The notes beneath the pieces are model-generated. The model ran no database searches. It was not told the DNA's origin and saw only the letters and a program-made list of their open reading frames with translations. Below are positions 25,861 to 38,466 of a stretch of DNA of 64,000 nt, in pieces (within the stretch, counting starts at the first letter, position 1; every line of letters starts with the position of its first letter). The DNA lies in the NCBI RefSeq assembly GCF_049243985.1, contig NC_135371.1, positions 2,567,501 to 2,631,500 of the forward strand, in the 5' to 3' direction. The position numbers and the translations under genes are program-made. The stretch comes from Paroedura picta. Lineage: Eukaryota > Chordata > Lepidosauria > Squamata > Gekkonidae.

Positions 25861-26810
25861 CAAAGAAAAATGGTACCCACTCAAAAGAGCTGATGTTTCT
25901 GAAAAATTTAATTTATGTCAAAAGAAATATAAAGATGACATAAATGATTGAAACTCATACTAAGATAATATAAAAACTTGACAAATTGAACCTTTATAAT
26001 CGACAATGAGCACTCTTCATATTGGAGGCAGGAGTGGTGCCTGTTGAGAGAATTGTTATGCTGTGTCAGTTAAGAGGCAGGTCAGAGAATCTCTTGGTCG
26101 GTGAATGCTTCTCTACGTTTCGGCCTCTGGGAAGGACTGTCTCAAGAAGTCACTGCAACAAAAGAAGTGTGTGTTATGAACATAGTTTTCTTCAGTGAAA
26201 ATGCAAGAGATTGAATCTATTTGCTTTTACCAATTGAAAAAAGCGTCTAAGCTGTGTAAGTGTTCTTCATGTTTCTTAACTGAATATAAGTAAACATGGC
26301 TAACAGTGACTGAAAGAAAACTGAATGATTATTTCAAGGAAAACAATAACTGCCCCAGGGAAAAACAAGCTGATTGCTACTGATACAGCAATGTTATCTC
26401 AAAGCAAAACTTCCCCGCTTACTCTGCCTGGGAGTCTATGAAGACTAAATCCTATCACAGAGATTCATTCTCAAAGGCAGCAAGATTCTTTTCAATTACA
26501 AACCCAGCCACACATTTAGTTTTTACTACCAGGGATTTCAAAACCAGCCTCCGTTCTTGGAATACAGACTGTCCCCCACTCAGGTGTTCTTAACAATTCC
26601 CAGACCTGCACTTTCTGGGGGGGGGGGGCTACGTTTTCTCTCGTGGGGCAACACGGAGTGAGCAAGCAAAAGCTTCTTCTGATGCTGCCCAGTGGAACTT
26701 CATGGTCCTTCTGCAAAGAGGCTGAGGTTGGTTCCCAGGACCTTGTTCGCATTTCCTCGGTCCTTATTTGCAAATCTTAAATTATTCTTTACATTTTGGG
26801 TTGGATGCCC
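25861..26810. repeat. Duplicated unassigned segment X, copy 1
   Basis: About 950 AT-rich bases with no ORF I can assign, repeated at 57681-58640 with few differences and absent from the D copy. A minus-strand 'ccgaaacgtagagaag' recalls Penelope-like tails, but the class is not established. Confidence 0.6.
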
Positions 26811-26879
26811 AAGTAAGTCACGAATAAGCAGGGCGGCACAATGCGCAGAGTGACTCCAGAGGAGACCCACTGAACAACC

Positions 26880-27126
26880 TTAGTGGGTGCTGCTGACGGC
26901 AGCCGGGCTGAAGCGCCCGGGAGAGGAGGCAGGCTGCATTTTTCATTTGCCTGCAGCACGGAAGGGGTTAAGCCCAGGGAGTCTTTTGCTAGAGAGGCCG
27001 AGCGAGGGAGGAGGGGGAAGGAGGAGTCGGCTTCTTACTGGGGGTTGAGGGGCCAGCAAAGGCTCCGGGGATGCAGCAGCAGGAGGCAGCCTGGCGGCCC
27101 CCGATCCAGCAAAGGTTTACTCCCAG
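26880..27126 (+). promoter_or_regulatory. Gene D CpG-rich promoter and first exon, type I
   Basis: Core 'ggaaggggttaagcccagg' and donor 'tactcccag|gtaagg' after 27126. Nearly identical to 37310-37535 and 58720-58966. A second possible non-coding exon starts after 'ttctttcag' at about 27563. Confidence 0.5.
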
Positions 27127-27207
27127 GTAAGGCGTTGGAGGGTGAAGCTGGAGATCTTGGGTGGGTGGGTGGGAGGGAGGGAGGCGGGCTCCTTCCCACC
27201 CTGGTTT

Positions 27208-27430
27208 GCATGGGGTTGCCAACTCCCGGAGGGGACAATCCTGCACATTTGGGGAGGGGCATATTGGGAAAGACCATGTTTGGGGACGTGGGGGGGATCA
27301 GTTGGGACTTGGCCAGAGACTCCTCCCCCCAAGGCAGGCGCTTACTCCAGGGGAGCTGATCTGTGCTGGAGGTCGGTGGCCATCCTGGGAGGACTCTCAG
27401 GCACCAGGTTTGCCCCCAACAGGTAAGCGG
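27208..27430. repeat. GTTGCCAAC-type interspersed repeat after D first exon
   Basis: Same family as 5780-5985, starting 'ggggttgccaactcccggag'. The rest of 27431-28767 is intron sharing blocks with gene B (6830-7770). Confidence 0.4.
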
Positions 27431-28767
27431 AGTGTGGGGGGGGGGGGATAATCAGCGTCTTTTAGTGCAAGAAAAGCTGAATATACTGCAAGTGACAGTC
27501 TGTTGCTGGGCATTTCAGTTCTGCGGGAAGAAAACCATCAGACGGTGGCCTTTTTCTTTCAGGAGTCAAAAAGAGGGCTTGGGGGGAAGGGAGGTCCTGC
27601 CTGCTCTGGAATCAGCCGCCCCAGGGATACGTGGGCTTGAGCATGCGGTCGTGCAGGGAGAGACCACAGGGGTTCCCTGCACAGCTCCCCTGCCGGAGGC
27701 AGCCCTAACACCTTGCCGGATTCTCCCCCCTGCTCAGGCCCCCGGGAAGCACAACAGAGAGACCCACGGGAGGGGGGGGGCAGTCACAGGGGGCGTGGGT
27801 GCCAGCCTTGCAACTTGCAATGCCAGAAAATATACAGAGTTTTCCTTTTGGTGGCCAGGAGGCCCGGAAAGGAGTCCCACATGCCTCTTTCATGCTGATT
27901 GAACCCCCAGAATGCCAAGCAGTTTGGCTGGTGTCTCTCTCTCCCCCCCCCCCCCATCTCCCTGGTGTGGGGTTGCCAATGTCCAGGTAGGCTAATAAGA
28001 AAAGGAAAAAAAAAAAGGAACACAAAGCTGCACAGTTAGTATTTCTTCATTTCCTCTTAATCCTTCCACTGTAATGTGCCCTTCCCAGGCTCCAGCCCCA
28101 AATTCCCAGGGATTTCCAAATCCAGAGTTGACAGCAGAGTTTGTTGTCTCCTCCGGCTCCTCTTCCTCCCAGCAGCCTTCAGGTGGGCAAATCCCCTGTC
28201 AGGGTGAGCAACCATCCATGGTCTTTCCAGGGCTGGGCTGAGACTTGACCCCAAAGTGTGCTTCTCTCAGGGTGAGCTGGACTGTGGGGCCAGGAGGCAG
28301 CTGTGGGCCTGCTCTGGATGGAAGCCTTGTGGCATACGAGGGGTGCTGGTTGCCTGGGTTGGCTCCCCTTGGAAGGAGGAAGCCCTGGAGCCTTCTGTTG
28401 GCTTTCATGACACACGTACTGGCAGAAACCAGAGCTCCACTGCCCCACCTCAGAGGCCCAGAGGGAGCGTTTCTGCATCTCAGCATTCTTGAGCTAGATC
28501 TCAGCCGAAGCCTGCCTGCCTTTCCTTCCGGATCTCAGCCGCTCCTTCTTCCCACAAATTCCTTCCCCTTCCCCTCCACTGGGTGATTGGACGAAGCCCT
28601 TGCCTTGCACCTCAGTCCTGGGGAAGAGATACAGGCAGTGGTGAAGGGTCACCTTTCCCTCTTGTCCTCTTGGGGCTTGCCTTAAGAACAAGGGTGAGAG
28701 CCATACATCCAGTGTGCAGTCTCAGCCTGGCATGATCTCTAACGAGGGAATTGGCTCTTCCCTTCAG

Positions 28768-28894
28768 TGTCCCTTTGCCTTCGAGGAGGTGGCCGTGTCT
28801 TTCACCGAGGCAGAGTGGGCCCTGCTGGATCCAGAACAAAGAGCTCTCTGCAAGGAAGTGATCCTGGAGATCTATGGGAATTTAGACTTTCTGG
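28768..28894 (+). CDS. Gene D KRAB-A exon
   Basis: 127 bp, intact. [20 protein letters not shown] ... [13 protein letters not shown] and ILE variants as in C and F. Confidence 0.85.
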
Positions 28895-29592
28895 GTAAGG
28901 ATCTTTCCTAGGTGCCAAAGGTGTGAATTGGGATGACCTTGAATCAAAACCTTGAATAACAGAGCACTGTTTTGACACCTGTCCCATTAATTGCCCAGGG
29001 ACAACTGAGGCAGTGCTGTGACCGTCACCCAAGCTAGAGAAGGTGGCGTGAGGGGCCCTCAGAGAGACTCAGGAAGGGACCAGATCCTCACTTCTGTGTT
29101 GCCAAAAGCCAAAACCTCTCTTGCAGAGCAGATAACATTTTACAACTTTGCCCACTCTCACGGACAAACCAAAACATTGGGCCAGATCTCTGCCAGAACG
29201 AGCCAAGAAATAAAATTGCTCTTATCCATCTTTCTCGCTGTGGAAACATGGGAGGGGTGTAGAACCGAGGGAAGCCTCTCCCCCAAGGCTTGCTGGGAGT
29301 CAGGCGAATCTCCTCAATTTCCACCACCTGAGGTCTGGCCTTAACAAGATAAGGATGCTAGCTGCAGGGAGACTCAAATGAGAAACACCTGCAAGTTGGA
29401 CCTGGCCACTTCATGGTCCCACTACCCCTTGGGAGGAACTAGGGCACTTTGCCCCACAGATCTGTTCCCCTTGGGATTGTGGGCTCTGAGTTTGACCAGA
29501 CTTCCATCCTTGCAAAACAATATTTACTCATCAGTTTTTTCCCTCCCCATATAATAATTATCACTTTTTTTCTTTCTCTCTCTCTGCAAAAG

Positions 29593-29715
29593 AAGCCAGA
29601 AGCATAAGAGAGCCTTTGGTGGAGACAGATAACAGCCTCACATCTGAAGAAAGGCTGGAGAGTTTCTCAAGAGGATCCCAAGAGCAGATTTCTTTTCCAA
29701 GTGAGCTGGCTGAGA
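29593..29715 (+). CDS. Gene D linker exon
   Basis: 123 bp, phase 1-1, intact, close to the C and F copies ([20 protein letters not shown]). Confidence 0.78.
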
Positions 29716-29957
29716 GTGAGTCTCCTTCATGGTTATGTCAAGGGAGCAGGCAAAGATTAGCATTGGGGGAATTTGGATTCACATCTGAGCAACATTGGCT
29801 TCGGGACAATCATGGAGCCAGCTCAGAAAGGAGTGGGGGGAGATCTTCTGGGGGGAGGGAGGGTGACAGGAGGGCCACTTGAGGGGATGGAAGAACAGGG
29901 ATTCCTTTGGACCTTACCTGCCTTCCCAGGTGTTAATGGGCTCTCTCTTTATTCCAG

Positions 29958-31229
29958 TCGAAGATAATCAGAGGAACGAGGAGGGTAAGAAATTAGAACA
30001 GCAATTTTCAGCTCAAGTTAAAAACGAAGACTTGAAAGAAAAAGTCAGAACTCAAGGTAGACCTAAGAGAAAGAAAAGGAAGAAAATTTAAAGTACATTT
30101 TCTGAAGAATACTCAGGAAGGCATCCATTCAGTATGGTATCCATTCAGTATGAGATACTTCTGTACCAAGGAATCGAAAGACCGGAGAAACCGTTTGAAT
30201 GCGCAGAGAGATTTATTAGGTGTGGCGAACTTCAAAAGCATCAAGAAACTCACAAAGCGAATAAACCATTTGAATGTGTAGTGTGTGGCAAGAAATTCAG
30301 TTTAAATGGCAGACTTCAACGGCACCAAAGAACCCACACAGGGGAGAAACCTTTTGAATGCTCTGAATGTGGAAAGAAATTCAACAGGAGTGACTGTCTT
30401 CAAGAACATCAGAGAGCCCACACAGGGGAGAACCCTTTTGAATGCTCAGAGTGTGGGAAAGGATTCAGTCGAAGTGGCCATCTGCAGCAGCATCAAAGGA
30501 CCCATACAGGGGAGAAACCTTTTGAATGCTCTGAGTGTGGAAAGAAATTTACTGGAAAAGGAAGTCTTCAACTACATCTAAGAACCCACACAGAGGGGAA
30601 AGCTTTTGAATGCTCTGAGTGTGGAAAGAGGTTTAGTAGGAAGGCCGGTCTTCGAGTGCATCAAAGAATCCACACAGGGGAGAAACCTTTTGAATGCTCA
30701 GAGTGTGGAAAGAAATTCAGTTGGAGTGATGACCTTCAGCTGCATCAAAGAATCCACACAGGGGAGAACCCTTTTGAATGTTCGGAGTGTGGAATGAGGT
30801 TCAATCAGAGTGGCCATCTTCAACAGCATCTGAGAACCCATACAGGGGAGAAACCTTTTGAATGTTCAGAGTGTGGAAAGAGATTTAGTAGGAGTGACCA
30901 TCTTCAGGTGCATCAACGAATGCACACAGGGGGACAAACTTTTGAATGTTCAGAGTGTGGAAAGAGATTTACTACGAAGGGCAGTCTTCAATTGCACGTA
31001 AGAATCCACACAGGGGAGAAACCTTTCGAATGCTCAGTGTGTGGAAGAAGATTCAGTCGGAGTGGCGATCTACTACAACATGAGAGAACCCACACAGGAG
31101 AGAAACCTTTTCAATGCTCCATGTGCAAAAAGAAATTCACTCGGAATACCAGTCTTCAACTGCACCAAAAAACTCATAGGAGAGAAACCTTTTGAGTGGT
31201 CAGAGTGTGGGGAAAGCTTCACTTAGCAT
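29958..31229 (+). pseudogene. Gene D C2H2 zinc finger exon
   Basis: The exon opens like C (acceptor 'attccag|tc') but stops at 30089-30091. Eleven canonical fingers follow in an open stretch to 31195. Compared with C, one whole finger (the LGILQQH one) is missing and the terminal HIGEKP joint is shifted. Confidence 0.85.
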
Positions 31230-32632
31230 GGAAGTCTTCAGGATCAGCTTATGTTGAGATCAGTCCCATTTTTATAGTTCGCAGTTGTTCCCCAGAGGTC
31301 CGCATTGAGAGCATTTGCCTTCCTTTCCCCTCTCCTTTGTTCTGAATTGAGCCTGCCTTTCAGTTTCCGCACTTAAGGCAAGAGACAGGAAAAGGAAACT
31401 TCCCGAGCCTTTCTTCTTTATCACGTGTCCAACATCATTGTATTATGTGTCCCTTGCCATTTTCTTGTCTTGGGGTCTCCTCTGCCCCCTCCCCCCATAT
31501 CTGATATTACATTGCCTCCAATTTTTTTTTATTTGTCCCAATTGCATTATAATGGTGAGACTTGGTAACCCAGAGATCTGACTTTAGTGGGGATTAAAAT
31601 GTACTTCGATGGTGGATATTTTTATGACTGTATTGTTATAGATTGGTAGCTTGCTCTTTTGGCCATTTATTCCCTCCCACAAAGAAGAAGCAGAAAACTC
31701 ATGATTCAGTTCTCACGTCACCAGCATCTTCAAAGCTATGTTCTAACCTAACCATAGGCACAGATTGGCTGAACAAATTCTCGCAGAATGGCCATTAGCT
31801 CTCGCTTCCGTTGCATTCTGGCCTCGGCCATGTCTGTCCACCGTTTCTGCTTTCGGCGCTGGGAGAGGAGAGACACTTAGTTGTCGGCAGAACTGAACAA
31901 GCATGCCAGAAGCCACGCTAGATCGGAGACTGATTCGCAGTGTTGTGCAGTTTTGTGCAATTATGAATCTGATGACTGCCATTTCGACATCCACCATGGA
32001 TGCCTGTTCATTCTGCTTGAGGTGTTTGCTCAGTAGAGAACATCAGCTCCACCGTATGGGAAACATCCATCTCTTGGAGGTGCATCTGCTGGCTGAAAAC
32101 GGTCATTGGAGAAGGTGTGCTTCAAGGAGCAGATGGCCCGGGTTGACGAGAATGCGTTTCCCCAAGGAATGCCGGACCCAGGAACAAAGGACAGACTGGT
32201 GGGAGAACTTCGTGATCCCAGCCAGGATCAATGGTCAGTGGATCAGCAACTTCAGGATGACCTGCAACACCTTCCAGGAAATCATGTCTGTGCTGAGAGG
32301 GAATATGGAGAGACGGACCTCCCGGCTGCCTTCCTCAGTTCCAACTGGAAAGATGGTTGCTGACTGCATTGTGGTACTTGGCCCATGCCACCTCCAACCA
32401 CTGTGTGAGTCAGCAGTTGGGCACTGGAGTTTCCCCTGGAGATGTGCTTCATGCTGGAGGCTGAGCCTTACAGGAAGACCGTCTGCCTGGGCACAGAGAG
32501 GGGAAAGGTAAGCCTTCTTTTCACCTTCTTCCCCCTTTTTGTGGCCGCCTGTGAATGTTATAACGCAATCACATTCTATCAGTCTGCGAAAAACAAGCAG
32601 CAACACCATGGTGTTCTCTCTACATCTTGATG

Positions 32633-35600
32633 TGTCATTCATTCATGCACAGAAGCTCATGACTGGACTCTGAGCAGGTGGCACACACAGAAACCAGCCT
32701 GGCAGAGACTGGACTATGGAGTCCCCTGAAGAATTTGTTGCAAGGACAACATTCTTTTTCAATTTTCTCTTAGCTTCCCTCCTCCCAGTAAATGTTGCAA
32801 GCAAAGTTAACAGATTTCCAATTCAATGATATAATCAGCTTATTTTTTCAACTTCCACAAATAGTTCTAGGGCCACTGAACTGATTTACACAGGAATAAT
32901 AATTGTTCAACATGTGTGCTTCCATTTTTACTTTATACATTTAAAATTTTTTAATTTGGCTGCAATTGGTAGAGCCTCCACTGATAGTTACAGTCACAGT
33001 GAAACAGCCACTATTTTGCATTCTTAAAACAGACTCTTTATCTAACTGCCTTCCTAGGCACTCAGGCCCATGACTTATACCTTGCTCTCCCCCATCCCAG
33101 CAACTAATCTACATAAGTAAGGGACTTTAACAATACTGAAAGTATTCTTTCTTCCCAAATCAGGAACGGAAGAAGTTTTGTTTCTTTAAAGACTGACCCT
33201 CAACTCAGACAGAATCTAAGGGGGGAGAGTGCAGTAAAATAGTTCTGTTCTAAGACATGTTTTGTTTTTAGTTTTTATTTTAAGACAATTTTGGCCGCTT
33301 TCAGTATTTGAAATATTTTCTCTTTGAGAAAAAGCATTCCCTCCATAGCTTTTCCTTCCCTCTGACATTTTTACTTCCTATTTTAAATTTTAATTGGCAG
33401 TTAACATCCCCCCCTTTTTCATAAGACCATTTTGTTTAAAAATCTGTTTTTACAAGTTTGTTTTGAATATGTTTAAACAGCTTCATACAGACCTTTCATT
33501 TGGGTACTCAGACTTCCATTCAGCCTGATTTCTTTGAAAAGGCACTCTGTGCATGTACAGGGGAACAGTCTTTCCTCCTTAAGAACACAATTCTTTTGAC
33601 ACACTATTGTGTAGTGGGACTCTTCATGTTCTCCTCATTCATTCCTTCCCACTCCTATCCTCAGCAGTACTCCAATAGATGTATCTTTTAAAAGAAGCAA
33701 TTGGCATCTAATCAGCCTGGCCTACAAGCAGGCAGATCTCAATCTGAAAAACAAGTTTCTATTCCTCAACCCCTAAATTGTCTTTTGAAGTTATTTGTTT
33801 TATTCATTTTTATAAGAAAACCTTTTTTGTCCTTATGTGCTCTTAACTTTTTAGATTGTTTATGTCAATCCACAATATTTTGCAAATTCTTTTGCCATCC
33901 TTTGAGTCCTCTTTTAATTAGGAGTCCCCTCCTCTGCTCTTTAGAGTAAGGAAGAGATCCCAATCCAAGTTTTGTTTTTGAAGCCACATTCTATCCAGGA
34001 ATTCTATTCTTTATTCACCCATATATATTTGTATTTGAGCTGCTAATCTCTTCATTCACAGACCTTTTGCAACATGTTTGCAGGAACCTTTAACTTTGGC
34101 TTTTTGATTCTTTTTCTGAGTGCCTCCTTTTACACAGCAGTGCCGTAGTAGACCTAGCCTCCGAAACCTTCTTCTTACAGGACTTACAGGACTTTCTCTC
34201 CTCTTGTGTATTTCTACAAAGCATCTTGCTTCAGTCACCCATAGCAATCTATCAGTTTTCTCTCAAATTCCCAAACTCACCAGGAGTTTGGCAACCTCCT
34301 TCCCTTGTCTTATGATTTCGCTCTAATCTCCATCTCCCTCCCTGGAGATGGCATCTAGCTCCTCTTAAATTCTATTTTCAGTCTCTGTAAGGTCATAGTG
34401 GGCACCCACCACAGTAGATCTTCTTGACAATCACTTGTGGGGGCACCCTTCTGCCCCAATCTTTCGAGTTCATTGTTTTCAAAGTTCTAAATTCTTGAGT
34501 GTTTTTCCTAATCTGTGTATCCCTCAGTCTGGGTGCCTCCTTGAGCCCAGCCTCAGCAGACTTTGCAGCATCACTCTTTGCAGCTGCACACACTTCTCCA
34601 TTAAACTTTTGTCGATCTTCGTCCTTCTCTGCCTTCTCTCTCCATTGGGCGTCTCCCCCTTGAGCTCTTCAGCTCCACCGTGCTGTTGATGCTCTGGGCC
34701 GCTCAAATATTCTTGCAACCCACGTCTGCCAAGTCTGCCCTAAGGAGGCTCCAGGCTTGTGCATCACAACCAATTCCTGATGGTCCTGCCTGCATGTGAT
34801 TCACCGGTATTCTGCTCGCCAACCTCCAGACCTGACCTGGTCAAAGATGACAGCAACCCTCTGCCTGCGTTCCCTGTGGATGTGTTCCTGTGGTCATGAC
34901 CTGCTGCTCTGCGCTCTCTGCCCCAGCCTACCTGCTGGTGAACCACTGATGCTTGCTGTTTACCCCAGCTCCTGCTGCATGACGCCTCGCTGCCCAGCCT
35001 GCCTGCTGCTGCTTCTATGTGCTGTCGCTGACCCTGCATACCCTCAGATGCCCTGGATTAGTGCCTTCACCGCCTCTTCCCCTGCCATTTTAGTCACAAG
35101 GGGGGGAAGAAGATCAACTTGCAAGCTAACCCGGACCTGCTTGTTGCCACAACCTCTTGCCAGTGGCTCTCTTAAAATGGATCCTCGCCAAAGCTGCTTT
35201 TTCACCCACATGGAGGAACCTCCTTCAACCTCCTTGCAACCTTCACCCAGCAATGTCCTATAAGAGCAACCAAGTATATATATGCATATATATATAGCAA
35301 CACTGGACTGGTCACCCATCTTCATCAACCTTCAACTACTGGACTACTCTCCCACTTTCACCAATGGAACAAGGGGGGGGGGAGTTTTTCAGACTATTGT
35401 TTCTCAGGTGTACTATGCCATGCCAGTCACGTATTTCAATTAATTGTCAGTATTTCAAATTGCATTGTGCCACATATTTCCAATATTGTCCATTGCATTG
35501 TGCTTGTAGCAGTTCTCCATGTTCTTCAGTTCCTTTCATTGCAGTTAATTTCATTGTATTTATTTATCCTTCCCTATGTTCCTCCCCATGTTATGCACCC

Positions 35601-36815
35601 TTCCCATTCTCCCCATCCTTAGTTTGTATTAGCTTTAGATAATAGAAATCTCCTCTCTTTAGTAAGGTGGATCCAAGAAGCCAAAGACTCTCCAGGTAAC
35701 ATTTCATCTAACATGACACCTACATAACCTACACTAAATTGTGTTTTCTTTTTGATTGGATTCACATTTTTATAGAATGGCCCATAGTCCCTTGATCCAT
35801 TGTACCTGAACCCTCTTCCCTTCCCATTATTAACATTTCTGACACACAATGGATGACCAATCCTTGATTTCTATTTGGTTAATGGGTGAAGCCATGTGTC
35901 AGCTGACACATGCCTTCAAGGGGGAGGGGAAATGTTACACCTTCATGCGCAGAAGCTCATGACTGGACTCGGAGCAGGTGGCACACACAGAAACCAGCCT
36001 GGCAGAGACTGACTATGGAGTCAGTAGGGCCTCTCAACAAACCTAGGAAGCCAGGCCAGGCCTATGTTATCTAAATCACCCCCTCCCCCAGCCAAAGACC
36101 ATTAGACTATCTACAGGAAAGGAATATCCCTTCAAGGTACTAAACTTCTTTTGTCTCTCTTGCCCAGTGTAATTTCTGCCTCGCAGCACCTCTTATCCCC
36201 AAATGTCTTCCCCCAGTCCTTCCTGATAAAACAAAGACAGGGCAGGGCCATTAGTGACACATTACACCTAGCCAAGGTATTGTTCTACTTGATGTGATCA
36301 CTCCACACCTCCCACTCTAGTGACATCACAGTTCAAACTCACCTATCAGGTACTCATAGTATCAGAGACCAATCAACAATCACGGACCTCCCAGTGGGCA
36401 GTCTCTGGGGCTGGCCAGGGAATTTCAAACACTATATCAAGCCTTGTGCACACCCTGTGTGTGTGTGTGTGTGTTGTGTTATCCACACCCGGCATCCTGT
36501 CCACCCCTGATATCGGCAACCCTGTGTCTGGGCTGCCTGGATCCAAGAAAGGTGCAGTATCTTGAACTTGTCCCCCTGTAGAACTTAGTGTAACTTGTCC
36601 CCCTCTAGAACTTAGTGTATGTATGTTTTTGCTCTGTGTGTATTTTGAGTGTACCCCAATATTTTCCCCAAATAAATCCCCTGAGTGTAAGCTTAATTGG
36701 CTTCTTCATTTAAGAAGGGTTTCTTCCAGGGAAAGGACCTCTTAAAAATTGGTAGGAAAGATCCTGTGTTACCCAGCCTCTTGCTATTCATAATTCCCCA
36801 GCAATTTGGGTAACA
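32633..36815 (+). mobile_element. LTR retroelement fossil without recognisable genes
   Basis: A 4.2 kb element flanked by a 4-bp target duplication GATG (32629-32632 and 36816-36819). The right LTR is 35933-36815, starting TGTTAC and ending GTAACA, with AATAAA at about 36671. It is preceded by a polypurine tract 'aagggggaggggaaa' (35918-35932). The left end keeps about 90 bases matching the start of the right LTR. The internal 3.2 kb shows no gag, pol or env similarity I can recognise, so it is broken or was non-autonomous. The family (gypsy-like or ERV-like) cannot be fixed. It is absent from the other two duplication copies. Confidence 0.75.
35933..36815 (+). repeat. Right LTR of the fossil
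   Basis: 883 bp from TGTTAC to GTAACA, with a (TG)n run near 36458 and AATAAA near 36671. Confidence 0.7.
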
Positions 36816-37309
36816 GATGTGTCATTCATTCATTCATTCATTCATTCATTCATTCATTCATTCTTCCCTTATATTTTCCCCTCTACAAAATATGGACAGT
36901 TTTGCATGCCTGGACGGGTGTCGTGTCCCAATCCTTGCACGGAGGAGATGGTATCACCTTTTCCTGCTCAGTTCTTCTGCAGGGGAGTGATCGGTTTCAC
37001 TGGCTGCTTCATCGACACAGGGGTGGGGTGGAGTGGAGGATGAAAGACGCCTTCGTTTTCACAAACTCCAACTGACCCTCTGCTATGGATGTGGGGCTGT
37101 TTGTCCTGGGAAACCCCAGCTTCCTCGTCCCAGCACTGGTGATCTCTGATGGAGCTTACCTGCCTAGACGCTGGCTGATGAAGCCCCACAGCAACCTGTG
37201 AAACGTGGTTGGATGCCCAAGTGAGTCACGAATAAGCAGGGCGGCACAATGCGCAGAGTGACTCCAGAGGAGACCCACTGAACAACCTTAGTGGGTGCTG
37301 CTGACGGCA

Positions 37310-37535
37310 GCCGGGCTGAAGCGCCGTGGGGAGAGGAGGCAGGCTGCATTTTTCATTTGCCTGCAGCACGGAAGGGGTTAAGCCCAGGGAGTCTTTTGCT
37401 AGAGAGGCCGAGCGAGGGCGGAGGGGGAAGTAGGAGGCGGCTTCTTACTGGGGGTTGAGGGGCCAGCAAAGGCTCCGCGGATGCAGCAGCAGGAGGCAGC
37501 CTGGCGGCCCCGATCCAGCAAAGGTTTACTCCCAG
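37310..37535 (+). promoter_or_regulatory. Gene E CpG-rich promoter and first exon, type I
   Basis: Core 'ggaaggggttaagcccagg' and donor 'tactcccag|gtaagg' after 37535. Followed by the GTTGCCAAC repeat (37613-37822) and an intron to 38466. Confidence 0.5.
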
Positions 37536-38466
37536 GTAAGGCGCTGGAGGGTGAAGCTGGAGATCGTGGGTGGGAGGGAGGCGGGGCTCCTTCCCACCCT
37601 GGTTCGCATGGGGTTGCCAACTCCCGGAGGGGACAATCCTGCTCATTTGGGGAGGGGCATATTGGGAAAGACCATGTTTGGGGACGTGGGGGGGATCAGT
37701 TGGGAACTTGGCCAGAGACTCCTCCCCCCCAAGGCAGGCGCTTACTCCAGGGGAGCTGATCTGTGCTGGAGGTCGGTGGCCATCCTGGGAGGACTCTCAG
37801 GCACCAGGTTTGCCCCCAACAGGTAAGCGGAGTGTGGGGGGGGGGGATAATCAGCGTCTTTTAGTGCAAGAAAAGCTGAATATACTGCAAGTGACAGTCT
37901 GTTGCTGGGCATTTCAGTTCTGCGGGAAGAAAACCATCAGACGGTGGCCTTTTTCTTTCAGGAGTCAAAAAGAGGGCTTGGGGGGAAGGGAGGTCCTGCC
38001 TGCTCTGGAATCAGCCGCCCCAGGGATACGTGGGCTTGAGCATGCCCCCAAATTTCTTCCTACAAATTCCTTCCCCTTCCACTCCACTGGGTGATTGGAC
38101 AAAGCTCTTGCCTCGCGCCTCAGTCCTGGGGAAGAGATACAGGCAGTGGTGAAGGGTCACCTTTCCCTCTTGTCCTTTTGGGGCTTCAGCTTGCCTTAAG
38201 AACAAGCCTCTTGGACAGACTGAGCCAAACAGAGACACGGAACTTCCCCAAAGAACTAAGGAGTCATATGCAAAACAGCCTGCTATGCCATTTGGCAAAA
38301 TGATATTAAATCTGGACTGCCAGCCACAAGAAGGACTTCTGCTCTGACCCCCCCCCCCCCCCAGGCAGTTCTCACGGGTCTCCTGAGCAGGTGAAGGCTT
38401 GTGATGCTCAGTGGTCTCTCTCTGTTCTTGTTATTTTTCCTTTCCATGTGTTGCTGTTCCCTCCAG

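Larger units (their letters stand above)
28768..31195 (+). pseudogene. Gene D: KRAB-C2H2 gene lacking SCAN, probably a pseudogene
   Basis: Exons are 28768-28894 (KRAB-A), 29593-29715 (linker) and 29958 on (fingers). No SCAN or acidic exon lies between the first exon and KRAB: the intron that precedes SCAN in other genes joins directly to the intron that precedes KRAB, at about 28690. In the last exon, small deletions in the basic spacer create a TAA at 30089-30091 before any finger. Downstream, a 353-codon ORF (30134-31195) in the same frame carries a degenerate finger and 11 canonical fingers, then ends early through a 2-base loss. An intronic ATG at 28732 is in frame with KRAB ([12 protein letters not shown]). 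A KRAB-only product or a fingers-only product from a later ATG is possible. Confidence 0.72.
31870..37205 (+). mobile_element. PIF/Harbinger relic, duplication copy 2, split by an LTR fossil
   Basis: The left part 31870-32632 matches 24690-25454, with the WWENFV...NFRMTCNTFQEIM stretch open in a 202-codon ORF at 31903-32511. The right part 36816-37205 matches the rest, including GAYLPRRWLMKPH. The two halves join exactly once the LTR element and one copy of GATG are removed. Segment X is absent here: the relic runs straight into 'gttggatgcccaagtgag'. Bases 31230-31869 are gene D 3' flank. Confidence 0.65.

Noticed and set aside
25861-26810. Segment X as a new autonomous element
   Set aside because: No ORF, terminal repeats or target duplication could be identified; it is only known to be shared by two duplication copies.
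34796-35263. 155-codon ORF within the LTR fossil as a gene
   Set aside because: Cysteine/leucine-rich translation with no family resemblance; no supporting structure.
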